Shown: piece after piece, positions 7,305 to 14,044 of the stretch | Position numbering within the stretch: the stretch's first letter is position 1 | Layout: each line of letters starts with the position of its first letter | From: Chloroflexota bacterium | GTDB taxonomy: Bacteria; Chloroflexota; Limnocylindria; Limnocylindrales; CSP1-4 | Length of the DNA stretch: 18,668 nucleotides | Reading direction: 5' to 3' | NCBI GenBank assembly: GCA_021812735.1 | Contig: JAKAMV010000090.1 | Coordinates: forward strand, 1 to 18,668 | Program-made: the position numbers and the translations under genes | Notes under the pieces: model-generated | Database searches by the model: none | What the model was told of the DNA's origin: nothing | The model's input: only the letters and a program-made list of their open reading frames with translations

Positions 7305-7471
7305 TGCCCGTCCCTCCGGCGGGCCTCTTGACCGCGCCTTGACCTATGCACGGAGCCGAAGCGGCGAGCCGGGCACCCGCGACGATCCCGTCGCCGCCGG
7401 CCGGCTCTACACGCGCCGCTACCACGACCAGTTCTGACCGGTGAGACGCCGGTCGAGGAGGAGTTGACGGC

Positions 7472-7957
7472 ATGACCAAACGGGCCCTGGTGCGCTGGGA
7501 CGGGGGGATGCATTTGACGGCGGAGGCGAGCACGGGCGACCGCCTCGAGATGGACGACGACGCTGGCGGCCGCGGGTTCCGGCCATCGGAGCTGGTGATG
7601 GTCTCGCTCGGCGGCTGCACGGCCATGGACGTCATCTCGATCCTGCGCAAGAAGCAGCAGGTGGTCACGGCATACGAGGTCGACGTGAGCGGCGAACAGC
7701 GCCCGTCCCACCCGAAGGCCTATACGGACGTGGTCGTCGAGCACCGCGTGGAGGGCGATCCGCTGGATCCAGAGGCCGTGCGGCGGGCCATCGAGCTCTC
7801 GGCGACGAAGTATTGTCCCGTCACCGCGGTCCTCGCCACCGGCATCGCGCACGTTGTGCACCGCTACGTGGTGCACAACCCCTCGGGCGAGTACCGCGCC
7901 GACGTGGCCGTGACCGGCCCACGCGGCGCCAACGTGGCTGGGCTCGACCAGGGCTGA
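7472..7957 (+). CDS. OsmC family protein (YhfA-like)
   Basis: A 161-residue OsmC/Ohr-superfamily protein. LGGCTAMDVISILRKKQ places the first conserved Cys at residue 49, and KYCPVTAVL the second at residue 115; these two thiols form the reactive pair in OsmC/Ohr peroxidases. The CTAMDVISIL motif is closer to the YhfA-like branch than to classical Ohr, so the natural substrate is uncertain (organic hydroperoxides are possible). ATG 7472 has an excellent AGGAGGAG at 7456-7463. Length is slightly above the usual 140 because of a 20-residue C-terminal tail. It follows the thioredoxin-reductase-like gene by 226 bp, which fits a shared oxidative-stress theme but does not show co-transcription. Confidence 0.92.
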   Translation: MTKRALVRWDGGMHLTAEASTGDRLEMDDDAGGRGFRPSELVMVSLGGCTAMDVISILRKKQQVVTAYEVDVSGEQRPSHPKAYTDVVVEHRVEGDPLDPEAVRRAIELSATKYCPVTAVLATGIAHVVHRYVVHNPSGEYRADVAVTGPRGANVAGLDQG

Positions 7958-8035
7958 CACGCGGGGCTCACTCCGCCGAGCACGCTCCGGGGGTCGATCC
8001 GCGGCACTCGATCCGCCGCAGGGCACCGGTACAGC

Positions 8036-8052
8036 TGTCATAACAGTTGACA
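8036..8052 (+). promoter_or_regulatory. Candidate NiaR operator (TGTCA-N7-TGACA)
   Basis: TGTCA (8036-8040) and TGACA (8048-8052) are perfect inverted arms 7 nt apart, and CTGT/ACAG (8035-8038 and 8043-8046) form a second overlapping pair. The right arm is part of the -35 box of the repressor gene, the standard position for autorepression. TGTC/GACA half-sites resemble those I recall for NiaR regulators. Assignment to this regulator is inference from position and motif. Confidence 0.6.
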
Positions 8053-8075
8053 ACACATCGCCTTCCCCGTAGCCT
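8047..8075 (+). promoter_or_regulatory. Sigma-70-type promoter of niaR-bioY-NCS1 operon
   Basis: A consensus -35 TTGACA (8047-8052) is separated by exactly 17 bp from TAGCCT (8070-8075). GTG 8083 lies 7 nt beyond the -10, so transcription is expected to start at or within a base or two of the start codon, giving a leaderless mRNA. A TTG at 8047 lies in the same frame but is inside the -35 box and cannot be on this transcript. Confidence 0.7.
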
Positions 8076-8082
8076 TCCGGTC

Positions 8083-8700
8083 GTGTTCGCCGCCGGATCG
8101 ACCTCTGAGCGCCCAGCCCTGGCCCCCGCTCCCAGGAGGGATTCGGGGCGCCCGGGGGCCGCGCAGGCGATCCGCGACCCGGCCGCGCGGCGCGAGGCGA
8201 TCCTCGGTCGTCTCGCCGAGGCAGACGGTCCGGTCAGCGGCGACGCCCTCGCCGAGCGGTTCAAGACGAGCCGCCAGGCGATCGTCCACGATGTCGCTGT
8301 CCTCCGGGCGGCGGGGGCGCCGATCGTCGCGACCGTGCGCGGCTATCTGCTCGTCCCGAGGCCCGAGCGCACGGCTCATCGGGCAGTCGTCGCCGTCCGG
8401 CACCGCCCCGCAGACGCCGCAGACGAGCTGCTCGCGCTCGTCGATCTGGGGGTCCGGGTCGTCGATGTCGTCGTCGAGCACCCGCTGTACGGCGAGCTGC
8501 GAGGCGAGCTCCACCTCGCCTCGCCGGCCGACGTCCGGGCCTGGCTCGAGGCCACGGCTGCCCGGGGTGCGCACCTCCTCTCGGAGCTGACCGACGGGAT
8601 CCATCTCCACACGCTCGAGGCGCCGACCGAGCAGGCGCTCGAGCGGGCCCGGGCGGTTCTTGCCGCGCGCGGGTATCTCCTGGGCGACACGACGACTTGA
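8083..8700 (+). CDS. niaR: NiaR-type transcriptional repressor (HTH_11 + 3H domain)
   Basis: A 205-residue repressor predicted to sense nicotinic acid and control niacin/NAD-precursor genes. Residues 37-90 form a winged helix (REAILGRLAEADGPVSGDAL, then SRQAIVHDVAVLRAAG and a GYLL wing). Residues 97-200 form the 3H domain with its conserved His positions: H133 in VEHPLYGEL and the HxH pair H174/H176 in GIHLHTLEAP, which bind metal and ligand in the family. GTG 8083 is chosen because the promoter maps there; the leading 36 residues are non-conserved. The operator-like repeat overlapping its -35 suggests autoregulation. The next two genes are transporters, so they are its probable targets. The family call is strong; the ligand is inferred. 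Confidence 0.87.
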   Translation: MFAAGSTSERPALAPAPRRDSGRPGAAQAIRDPAARREAILGRLAEADGPVSGDALAERFKTSRQAIVHDVAVLRAAGAPIVATVRGYLLVPRPERTAHRAVVAVRHRPADAADELLALVDLGVRVVDVVVEHPLYGELRGELHLASPADVRAWLEATAARGAHLLSELTDGIHLHTLEAPTEQALERARAVLAARGYLLGDTTT

Positions 8701-8755
8701 CACGCCCGTGCTCGGCCCCGCGAACTCGATCCGATCGAATCTGCAAAGGAGGACG

Positions 8756-9409
8756 ATGACCCGCATGCTGCGGCAACGAGCAAGGACTTCGATCAGCCTC
8801 ACACTCGCGGACGCACTCGCCGGCCGTGCGACGAGTGGACACCTCGCCAGAGTGCTCGGTGACGCCGCCCTCGTCATCGCCGGCTCGCTCGTCATCGCCC
8901 TCTCGGCGGCGGTGAGCATCCGCCTTCCCGGCAACCCGGTGCCGATCACCGGCCAGACGTTCGGTGTCCTCCTCGTCGCGGGAGCGCTCGGGCTCCGGCG
9001 GGGGGTCGCCTCGACCGCCCTCTACCTCGCGATCGGGATCGTTGGCCTGCCCGCGTTCGCCGAGGGGAAGGCCGGTCTGGCGATCATCGCATCGGTCAAC
9101 GGAGGCCGGCTCGTCCTCGGGGCGACCGGCGGTTACCTGGTCGGGTTCGTTCTCGCCTCCGCCCTCGTCGGCCGGCTCGCCGAGCGCGGCTGGGATCGGC
9201 GCCTGCCGGGCGCACTTGCGGCGATGGCCCTTGGCAACCTCGCGATCTACGCCGCGGGCCTGCCCTGGCTGGCTGCGGCGACCGGCTACTCGGTCGGCGA
9301 GACGATCGCGAAGGGGCTCGTGCCGTTCGTTCTCGGTGACATGCTGAAGCTCGTGCTCGCCGGAGCCGCCCTGCCCGCGGCCTGGTGGGTCGTGGGGCGG
9401 CAACGATGA
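8756..9409 (+). CDS. bioY: BioY-family transporter (S component-like)
   Basis: A 217-residue integral membrane protein of the BioY family, the substrate-binding component of biotin ECF transporters. Family hallmarks are PVPITGQTFGVLLVAGALG, LYLAIGIVGLPAFAEG, the GATGGYLVGF loop, GNLAIYAAGLPWLA and the C-terminal VPFVLGDMLKLVLA; about six membrane helices can be drawn. ATG 8756 follows AAAGGAGG (8745-8752) at a tight 3-nt spacing; ATG 8765 is the alternative. No EcfA or EcfT gene is in the window, so it would either work alone, as reported for some BioY proteins, or share a module encoded elsewhere. Its place directly after niaR raises the possibility of a niacin-related rather than biotin substrate. 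The stop overlaps the next start by 4 bp. Confidence 0.9.
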   Translation: MTRMLRQRARTSISLTLADALAGRATSGHLARVLGDAALVIAGSLVIALSAAVSIRLPGNPVPITGQTFGVLLVAGALGLRRGVASTALYLAIGIVGLPAFAEGKAGLAIIASVNGGRLVLGATGGYLVGFVLASALVGRLAERGWDRRLPGALAAMALGNLAIYAAGLPWLAAATGYSVGETIAKGLVPFVLGDMLKLVLAGAALPAAWWVVGRQR

Positions 9410-10908
9410 GCGCGGACGCGACCACCGCGGTCGAACGGCCCGAGCGAGCGCCCTCGCTTGGGCTGATCGGTCACGAGTACGCCGCGCTCGATCCGGTCCC
9501 GGCGAAGGCTCGGATCTTCGGGCTCGCCGACCAGGCGGCGTTCTGGTTCGCGGCGACCTGCCTGCCCGCCGCCTGGTTCTACGGCGCGCTCATGGCCGGC
9601 GCGACCGGCCTGCCCGGCGCGCTCTTCCTGATCCTCGTCGTCAGCCCGCTCTCGCTCGTCCCGTGGGCGTTCCTCGGCTGGATCGCGGCCCGGACGGGCG
9701 CCTGCTCGACCGCCCTCGTCCGGCCCGCCTTCGGACTCCGCGGCTCGGCCGTCCCGTCCGTCCTCTACCTCGTCTTCGGGCTCGGCTGGGCGGCGGTCAA
9801 CGTCTTCCTGGGCGCGATCGGGCTCTCGTTCGTCTTCGCCGGCTGGCTCGGTACGCCGGCCTTCCTGTCCGCCGGGTACGAGGGCCCGATGACGGTGAGC
9901 ATCGTCGCCGTGGCGGTCCTCCAGGGCGCCGTCGCGGTCGCCGGGCACCGGGTGCTGCGGCTCGTCCAGTGGGCGGCGACGCTCGCGCTCCTGGCGCTCG
10001 GCGCGGTGCAGCTCTGGCTCGTCGTCACCCACTGGGACCCCGCGGCGCTCTTGGCTTGGCGCCCGCCGGCCGCGGGCCTGACGACCTCGATCGGCCCGTT
10101 CACGTACACGATCACGATCGCCCTGCTGGTCGATCTCCTGATCGCCTACAACTGGACCTGGGAGTTCATCGGCGACTTCTCCCGTTTCGCCCGCTCGGCG
10201 GCTGCCGGAACGGCGGGCCCGTTCGCAGGCGCTAACGCGGCCCAGACGTGGTGGTTCACCGTCGGCGCCCTCGGCGTCGTCTACCTCGCCACGACGACGG
10301 GTGGATTCCGGCCCGAGGCGGCCGATCCGTCGTCGCTCACCGTGTCGCTCGGCCTGGGCTGGGTCGCGGCCTCGATCATCATCGCGGCGACCGTTGGGAC
10401 GAACGCGGGCAACCTCTACGCCTCGGCGCTCGCGATCACGAATCTCGCGCCGCGGATCCGCCTCGGTGTCCGCCCGCTGATCGGCCTCGCCTCGGCGGCC
10501 GTCGTCCCGCTCGCGCTCGTCCCGCTCGTCGCGGCCGGGTTCCAGGCGACGTACATCTTCTGGCTCGACGTCCTGGGCGCGATCGTCGTGCCGCTCTGGG
10601 TGATCGTCCTGGTCGACTTCTTCTGGGTCCGCCGCGGCCGCTATGAGCCGGACCTCTTTAGGGCCGAGGGCGGCGCGTACTGGTATCGGCGGGGCTGGAA
10701 CCCGCGGGCGATCGGCTGTCTCGTCGGCGGCACCGCCCTCTACTGGCTCCTCGCCTACGGTTTCCCCGACATTCGCGAGATCGTCCCGGTCGCGCTGCCG
10801 GTCGGGCTCGGGGTGGCCCTCGCGTACGGAACGCTCATGCGGCGTGAGCGGGCGGAGCCGACGATCCTCCGGGAGCGTTTGGTCGCGACCAGCAGAAGCG
10901 AGCGCTGA
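9406..10908 (+). CDS. NCS1-family permease (cytosine/purine/vitamin type)
   Basis: A 500-residue membrane protein of the nucleobase:cation symporter-1 family, with about 12 hydrophobic helices from residue 40 to 485. The FGLRGSAVPSVLYLVFGLGW segment and the following VNVFLGAIGLSF match helices 3-4 of the family; DFSRFARS and TVGTNAGNLYASAL match later conserved regions. Family members import cytosine, allantoin, hydantoins, thiamine precursors, pyridoxine or nicotinamide riboside with a cation. ATG 9406 overlaps the bioY stop as ATGA, so the two are translationally coupled, and both fall under the niaR promoter. This makes an NAD precursor an attractive substrate, but no residue seen here settles it. 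Confidence 0.88.
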   Translation: MSADATTAVERPERAPSLGLIGHEYAALDPVPAKARIFGLADQAAFWFAATCLPAAWFYGALMAGATGLPGALFLILVVSPLSLVPWAFLGWIAARTGACSTALVRPAFGLRGSAVPSVLYLVFGLGWAAVNVFLGAIGLSFVFAGWLGTPAFLSAGYEGPMTVSIVAVAVLQGAVAVAGHRVLRLVQWAATLALLALGAVQLWLVVTHWDPAALLAWRPPAAGLTTSIGPFTYTITIALLVDLLIAYNWTWEFIGDFSRFARSAAAGTAGPFAGANAAQTWWFTVGALGVVYLATTTGGFRPEAADPSSLTVSLGLGWVAASIIIAATVGTNAGNLYASALAITNLAPRIRLGVRPLIGLASAAVVPLALVPLVAAGFQATYIFWLDVLGAIVVPLWVIVLVDFFWVRRGRYEPDLFRAEGGAYWYRRGWNPRAIGCLVGGTALYWLLAYGFPDIREIVPVALPVGLGVALAYGTLMRRERAEPTILRERLVATSRSER

Positions 10909-10909
10909 T

Positions 10910-10938
10910 GCGGCCGCCAGATCGGCGGTGAAGGCCGC
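10910..10938 (+). terminator. Possible hairpin terminator after NCS1 permease
   Basis: GCGGCC (10910-10915) pairs with GGCCGC (10933-10938), and an alternative inner stem CCGCC/GGCGG (10914-10918 and 10924-10928) has a 5-nt loop. It starts two bases after the stop codon. No T tract follows, so its strength as a terminator is uncertain. Confidence 0.3.
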
Positions 10939-10996
10939 TCGGCCAACTCAGCGCCCCGGACCGACGTCCCGCACAGCGTACCGCTCGGGGACACTG

Positions 10997-11071
10997 CCGC
11001 TCTCCCGCTGACCGCTCTCCCGCTGACCGCTCTCCCGCTGACCGCCCTCCCGCTGACCGCTCTCCCGCCGA
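10997..11071 (+). repeat. Tandem repeat, 5 x 15 bp
   Basis: Five head-to-tail copies of CCGCTCTCCCGCTGA begin at 10997, 11012, 11027, 11042 and 11057. Copy 4 has one T-to-C change and copy 5 one T-to-C change; the rest are identical. The array ends one base before the -35 box of the ROK promoter. On the minus strand it would read as a pentapeptide repeat, but no supporting gene exists there. It could be a multi-site protein-binding array or a slippage product. Confidence 0.95.
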
Positions 11072-11072
11072 C

Positions 11073-11102
11073 TTGACATGCGGTCGCCATTTGTTGCATG
11101 CT
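11073..11102 (+). promoter_or_regulatory. Promoter of ROK-sugar transporter operon
   Basis: Consensus -35 TTGACA (11073-11078) is followed after 18 bp by CATGCT (11097-11102), a weak -10 match. This is the only promoter-like sequence I can find for the ROK gene and the three transport genes behind it. Expected transcription start is near 11109-11110. Confidence 0.6.
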
Positions 11103-11112
11103 CCCACAAATG
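11088..11112 (+). promoter_or_regulatory. Inverted-repeat operator over the -10 (probable ROK site)
   Basis: CATTTGT (11088-11094) and ACAAATG (11106-11112) are perfect 7-bp inverted arms with an 11-bp centre that contains the -10. Binding here would block transcription. The TTTGT/ACAAA character resembles operators of XylR-type ROK repressors, so autoregulation by the adjacent gene is likely. No second copy was found near the binding-protein gene. Confidence 0.65.
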
Positions 11113-11171
11113 ATGCCCGGCGCGCAGGTGGTCGCCGGGAGTTGGGCGGCAGGCGAGGAGACGACGCCCCC

Positions 11172-12476
11172 ATGGAGCCACGGACAGCCGGGGCCGGGCA
11201 GCAGGCTGCGCTCAGACGGCAGAACCTGAGCCAACTGCTGCGCGAGATCCACGTCCACGGAGCACTCTCGCGATCTGACCTGGCGTCCCGCAGCGGGCTC
11301 AACCGGAGCACGATCGGTTCGCTGGTGGCCGACCTCGCCGCGCGGGGACTCGTGCGCGAACGTCCGCCCCTCGACAAGTCCGGGCCGGGCCGCCCTTCGC
11401 CGCTCGTCGCTCCGCACCCCAGCGGCCCAGTCGTGCTCGCGGTCGAGATGGCCACCGACTCGCTGGCCGCAGCCCTGGTAGGCCTCGGGGGCTCCATCCT
11501 GAGCGCCGCACGCATCGAGCGGCCGCGCGGCTTCCGCGCGCCGGACGAGGAGGTTGCGGGGTTGGGCCGGCTTGCCCGCGCGCCGCTGGCACAGTTACAC
11601 GCGGGCCAGTCGATCCTGGCGGTCGGCGTCTCGATCCCAGGGCTCGTTCGGCGGGAGGACGGCTTCGTCCACCTCGCCCCCAACCTCGGCTGGCGGGACA
11701 TCCCGATCGCTGAACTGGTCGCCCGGGCACTGTCACTCGATGTCCCCGTCTTCGTCGGCAATGACGCCGACCTCGCCACGCTGGCCGAGCACACCCGCGG
11801 CGCGGGCGTCGGGCAGAGTGACTTCATCTGCCTCTGGGGCGAGGCGGGCATGGGCGCCGGGATCGTCGCTGGTGGTCGGCAGCTCCGGGGGAGCGCCGGC
11901 TATGCCGGCGAGGTGGGGCACATGACCGTCAATCCGGATGGCTTGGCCTGCCACTGCGGCTCACGCGGCTGCTGGGAAACCGAGGTCGGCGAAGAAGCGC
12001 TGATCCGGCACGCGGGCCAGGCCTCCGGTGACGGCATGCGGGCCGATATCGATCAGTTGCTGGCCGCCGCCCAGCGGGGCGCCCCGGCTGCGCACGAGGC
12101 GATGGCGACGGTCGGACGCTGGCTCGGCATCGGGATCGCCGGATTGATCGACATCTTCAATCCGAGCACGATCGCGCTCGGCGGGCTCTACGCCCGCATC
12201 TATCCCTACGTGCAGCCGGCCATCCTCGAGGAGCTGGACCGACGGGCGATGAGCACGTCGCGGCGTCTCGTCACGCTCGTGCCGGTCAGCCTGGGCGCCG
12301 ACGCCGCGCTCCTTGGCGCCGCCGAGCTCGCCTTCGCGCCCACCATCGCAGATCCCACCACGGTTCCCCGACGCGAAGTGCGTCACCGGCGACCTGAGCC
12401 GGTGGGAACCGCCGTCGGCACACACAGGGTCGAGCCATACCAAGGAGGTGCAACAGCGGAGCAGCACACAGTGTGA
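11172..12476 (+). CDS. ROK-family transcriptional regulator (XylR/NagC type)
   Basis: A 434-residue sugar-responsive regulator. Residues 12-66 form a winged helix (NLSQLLREIHVHGALSRSDL, SGLNRSTIGSLVADL, RGLVRE), followed by a ROK sugar-kinase-like domain. The ROK zinc site is intact: His250 in GEVGHM, then Cys260, Cys262 and Cys267 in the CHCGSRGCWE segment. The N-terminal phosphate loop is degenerate (VEMATDSLAAAL instead of DxGGT), as in DNA-binding rather than catalytic members. ATG 11172 has AGGAG at 11156-11160; the spacing of 11 nt is long. About 40 C-terminal residues are non-conserved. It heads a sugar ABC operon and should repress it until the sugar, perhaps xylose, binds. Confidence 0.9.
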   Translation: MEPRTAGAGQQAALRRQNLSQLLREIHVHGALSRSDLASRSGLNRSTIGSLVADLAARGLVRERPPLDKSGPGRPSPLVAPHPSGPVVLAVEMATDSLAAALVGLGGSILSAARIERPRGFRAPDEEVAGLGRLARAPLAQLHAGQSILAVGVSIPGLVRREDGFVHLAPNLGWRDIPIAELVARALSLDVPVFVGNDADLATLAEHTRGAGVGQSDFICLWGEAGMGAGIVAGGRQLRGSAGYAGEVGHMTVNPDGLACHCGSRGCWETEVGEEALIRHAGQASGDGMRADIDQLLAAAQRGAPAAHEAMATVGRWLGIGIAGLIDIFNPSTIALGGLYARIYPYVQPAILEELDRRAMSTSRRLVTLVPVSLGADAALLGAAELAFAPTIADPTTVPRREVRHRRPEPVGTAVGTHRVEPYQGGATAEQHTV

Positions 12477-12505
12477 CGGCGGTCCGGGGGTCATGCGCCC
12501 GGCAT

Positions 12506-12535
12506 GTGGCGGACTCGGACCAGTCGATGCGCCAC
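12506..12535 (+). other. Leader hairpin before sugar-binding protein gene
   Basis: GTGGCG (12506-12511) pairs with CGCCAC (12530-12535), and the adjacent GACT/AGTC (12512-12515 and 12522-12525) extends the stem with a 6-nt loop and a 4-nt bulge. It lies between the ROK stop and the ribosome site of the next gene. It may mark an RNA processing point or protect the downstream message. Confidence 0.4.
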
Positions 12536-12567
12536 GGGGTTCAGATGGTGCAAGAGGAGAGCACTTC

Positions 12568-13869
12568 GTGAAAGCGCGTACCACGTTCTTCGCCGCGATC
12601 GCGGCGACCTCGATCATCGTGTCGGCGTGCAGCAGTGCGGCCACACCCGCGCCGGCGACACCCGCGCCGGCGACACCGGCCCCGGCCACCTCGGCGCCGG
12701 CCGCTCCGGCCAGCGTGGCCCCGGCCGCGAGCGCCCCTGCGGCCGTTCCGTCGGTGAGCGTCTCGTCGTTCGACAACACCTTCTCGTTCATGTCCCAGCT
12801 GAAGGGACTCACCGCCGCCGGCAAGGGCCTGGTTGGCGTGATCCTCCCGGACACCACGTCGTCGGCGCGCTACGTCGACTTCGACGCGCCGTACCTGCAG
12901 CCGGCCTTCGCCGCTGCCGGCTACGCTCCCTCTGACTTCAAGATCGACAACGCGCAAGGCAACGACGCCACCGAGCTGGCGCTGGCCCAAGCCGATATCA
13001 CGCTCGGCGCCAAGGTCCTCGTCATGGACCCGCTCGACAGCACGGTGGGCGACCAGATCCAGTCGCTCGCCTCCGCGGCCGGCGTGACGCTCATCAGCTA
13101 CGACCGCGCCACCTTCAAGGGCACGAACACCTACTACGTCAGCTTCGACAACGTCCAAGTGGGCAAGCTGATCGGCAAGGGATTCATGGACTGCGTCACC
13201 GCATGGGGCGTCAAGAGCCCCAAGGTCTTCGAGCTCGACGGTGGTGAGGACACCGATCCCAATGCCATCTCCTTCGCCCAGGGCTACAACTCGGTGATCT
13301 GGGGCCAGGAGAAGACGCCGCTCTCCGCTGGGATCACCAACAGCGCGGGCTACAAGCTCGTCGGCGAGCAGATCACGCCCGGCTGGAACAACACCACGGG
13401 TGGCACGATCTTCCAGCAGCAGTTCACTGCGCACCCCGAGATCAACGCGACCGTTGAGGCCAACGACGGGCTGGCCAACGCGGTGATCACGGTCCTGAAG
13501 GCCAAGGGCATTCCGGCCAAGCACATCCCGACGACCGGACAGGATGCGACGCTGCAGGGCATGGAGAACATCCTGCAGGGCTACCAGTGCGGCTCCGTCT
13601 ACAAGCCGATCTACCTCGAGGCCCAGGCGGCGGTGGCGCTGGCCACGATCCTGCGCGCCGGCCAGACCCCACCATCGAGCCTCGTGAACGGCACCACGAC
13701 CGATCCGGCGAACGCCAGCATCACCGAGCCTGCGGTGCTCTTGACCCCGGTCTGGGTCAACGCGTCGAACATGGCGGACACGGTGATCAAGGACAACTTC
13801 GTTTCTGCATCGGCGCTCTGCTCCGCGGTCGGGGCCAGCGTCTGCTCGGCCAACAACATCAAGCCGTGA
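12568..13869 (+). CDS. Sugar ABC transporter substrate-binding lipoprotein (XylF-like)
   Basis: A 433-residue periplasmic-binding-protein-like lipoprotein (Peripla_BP_4 type) that captures a sugar outside the membrane. Residues 1-21 are a signal peptide ending in the lipobox VSAC, with Cys21 the lipidation site. An Ala/Pro/Thr-rich tether (TPAPA repeats) follows to about residue 60. VGVILPDTTSSARYVDFDAP, ISYDRATFKGTNTYYVSFDN and the HPEINATVEANDGLANAV segment resemble D-xylose-binding XylF. Cys residues in MDCVTAW, YQCGSVY and near the C-terminus could form disulfides. GTG 12568 has AGGAG at 12555-12559, 8 nt away; upstream in-frame sequence has no signal-peptide character. Xylose specificity is inferred from XylF resemblance and the ROK neighbour. 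Confidence 0.92.
   Translation: MKARTTFFAAIAATSIIVSACSSAATPAPATPAPATPAPATSAPAAPASVAPAASAPAAVPSVSVSSFDNTFSFMSQLKGLTAAGKGLVGVILPDTTSSARYVDFDAPYLQPAFAAAGYAPSDFKIDNAQGNDATELALAQADITLGAKVLVMDPLDSTVGDQIQSLASAAGVTLISYDRATFKGTNTYYVSFDNVQVGKLIGKGFMDCVTAWGVKSPKVFELDGGEDTDPNAISFAQGYNSVIWGQEKTPLSAGITNSAGYKLVGEQITPGWNNTTGGTIFQQQFTAHPEINATVEANDGLANAVITVLKAKGIPAKHIPTTGQDATLQGMENILQGYQCGSVYKPIYLEAQAAVALATILRAGQTPPSSLVNGTTTDPANASITEPAVLLTPVWVNASNMADTVIKDNFVSASALCSAVGASVCSANNIKP
12643..12702 (+). repeat. 15-bp repeats encoding the lipoprotein tether
   Basis: Two identical units ACACCCGCGCCGGCG (12643-12657 and 12658-12672) and two diverged units (12673-12687 and 12688-12702) encode TPAPA-type pentapeptides. 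They lie directly after the lipobox and form a flexible tether whose length could change by slippage. Confidence 0.85.
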
Positions 13870-13876
13870 CGGCAAC

Positions 13877-13904
13877 AGCCTGACAGCCCAGGTGCCGTCA
13901 GGCT
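13877..13904 (+). other. Intercistronic hairpin 1 (binding protein / ATPase gap)
   Basis: AGCCTGAC (13877-13884) and GTCAGGCT (13897-13904) form a perfect 8-bp stem with a 12-nt loop, 7 bp after the stop of the binding-protein gene. No T tract follows. With the second hairpin just downstream it probably stabilises the 3' end of the upstream message or attenuates transcription. Confidence 0.6.
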
Positions 13905-13924
13905 CAGTTGCCCGATCCACCGTA

Positions 13925-13960
13925 CGGGGTGCGCCACCGCTTTCGCCGTGGCGCACCCCG
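13925..13960 (+). terminator. Strong intercistronic hairpin 2 (attenuator or RNA stabiliser)
   Basis: CGGGGTGCGCCAC (13925-13937) and GTGGCGCACCCCG (13948-13960) form a perfect 13-bp stem with a 10-nt loop. The absence of a T tract argues against a full intrinsic terminator; partial termination or protection against 3' exonucleases is more likely. It lies between a gene needed in excess (binding protein) and the transporter core. Confidence 0.7.
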
Positions 13961-14044
13961 CGCATCCATCGATACTGGAGCGATTGCCAGACCCATGGCA
14001 CGATCTCGACCGGCGCAGCCGCCCACGACCCGAAGGACGAGACG

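Noticed and set aside
7328..7350. TTGACC / TATGCA as a promoter for the OsmC gene
   Set aside because: The two TTGACC copies (7328-7333 and 7339-7344) have no -10-like element at 16-18 bp; TATGCA is only 11 bp from the first and adjacent to the second.
8697..8702. TTGACA at the niaR stop as a separate bioY promoter
   Set aside because: No -10-like sequence occurs 16-18 bp downstream, and only one TGACA half-site is present, so a second regulated promoter is not supported.
10948..11181. Minus-strand 77-codon frame with GQRES pentapeptide repeats
   Set aside because: The repeats are simply the 15-bp tandem array read in frame; the frame runs through the ROK promoter and operator and has no ribosome site or recognisable protein features.
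12442..12450. Very strong Shine-Dalgarno-like AAGGAGGTG near the end of the ROK gene
   Set aside because: No usable start codon lies 5-12 nt downstream; the only nearby GTG is followed at once by a stop. The binding-protein gene has its own site at 12555-12559.
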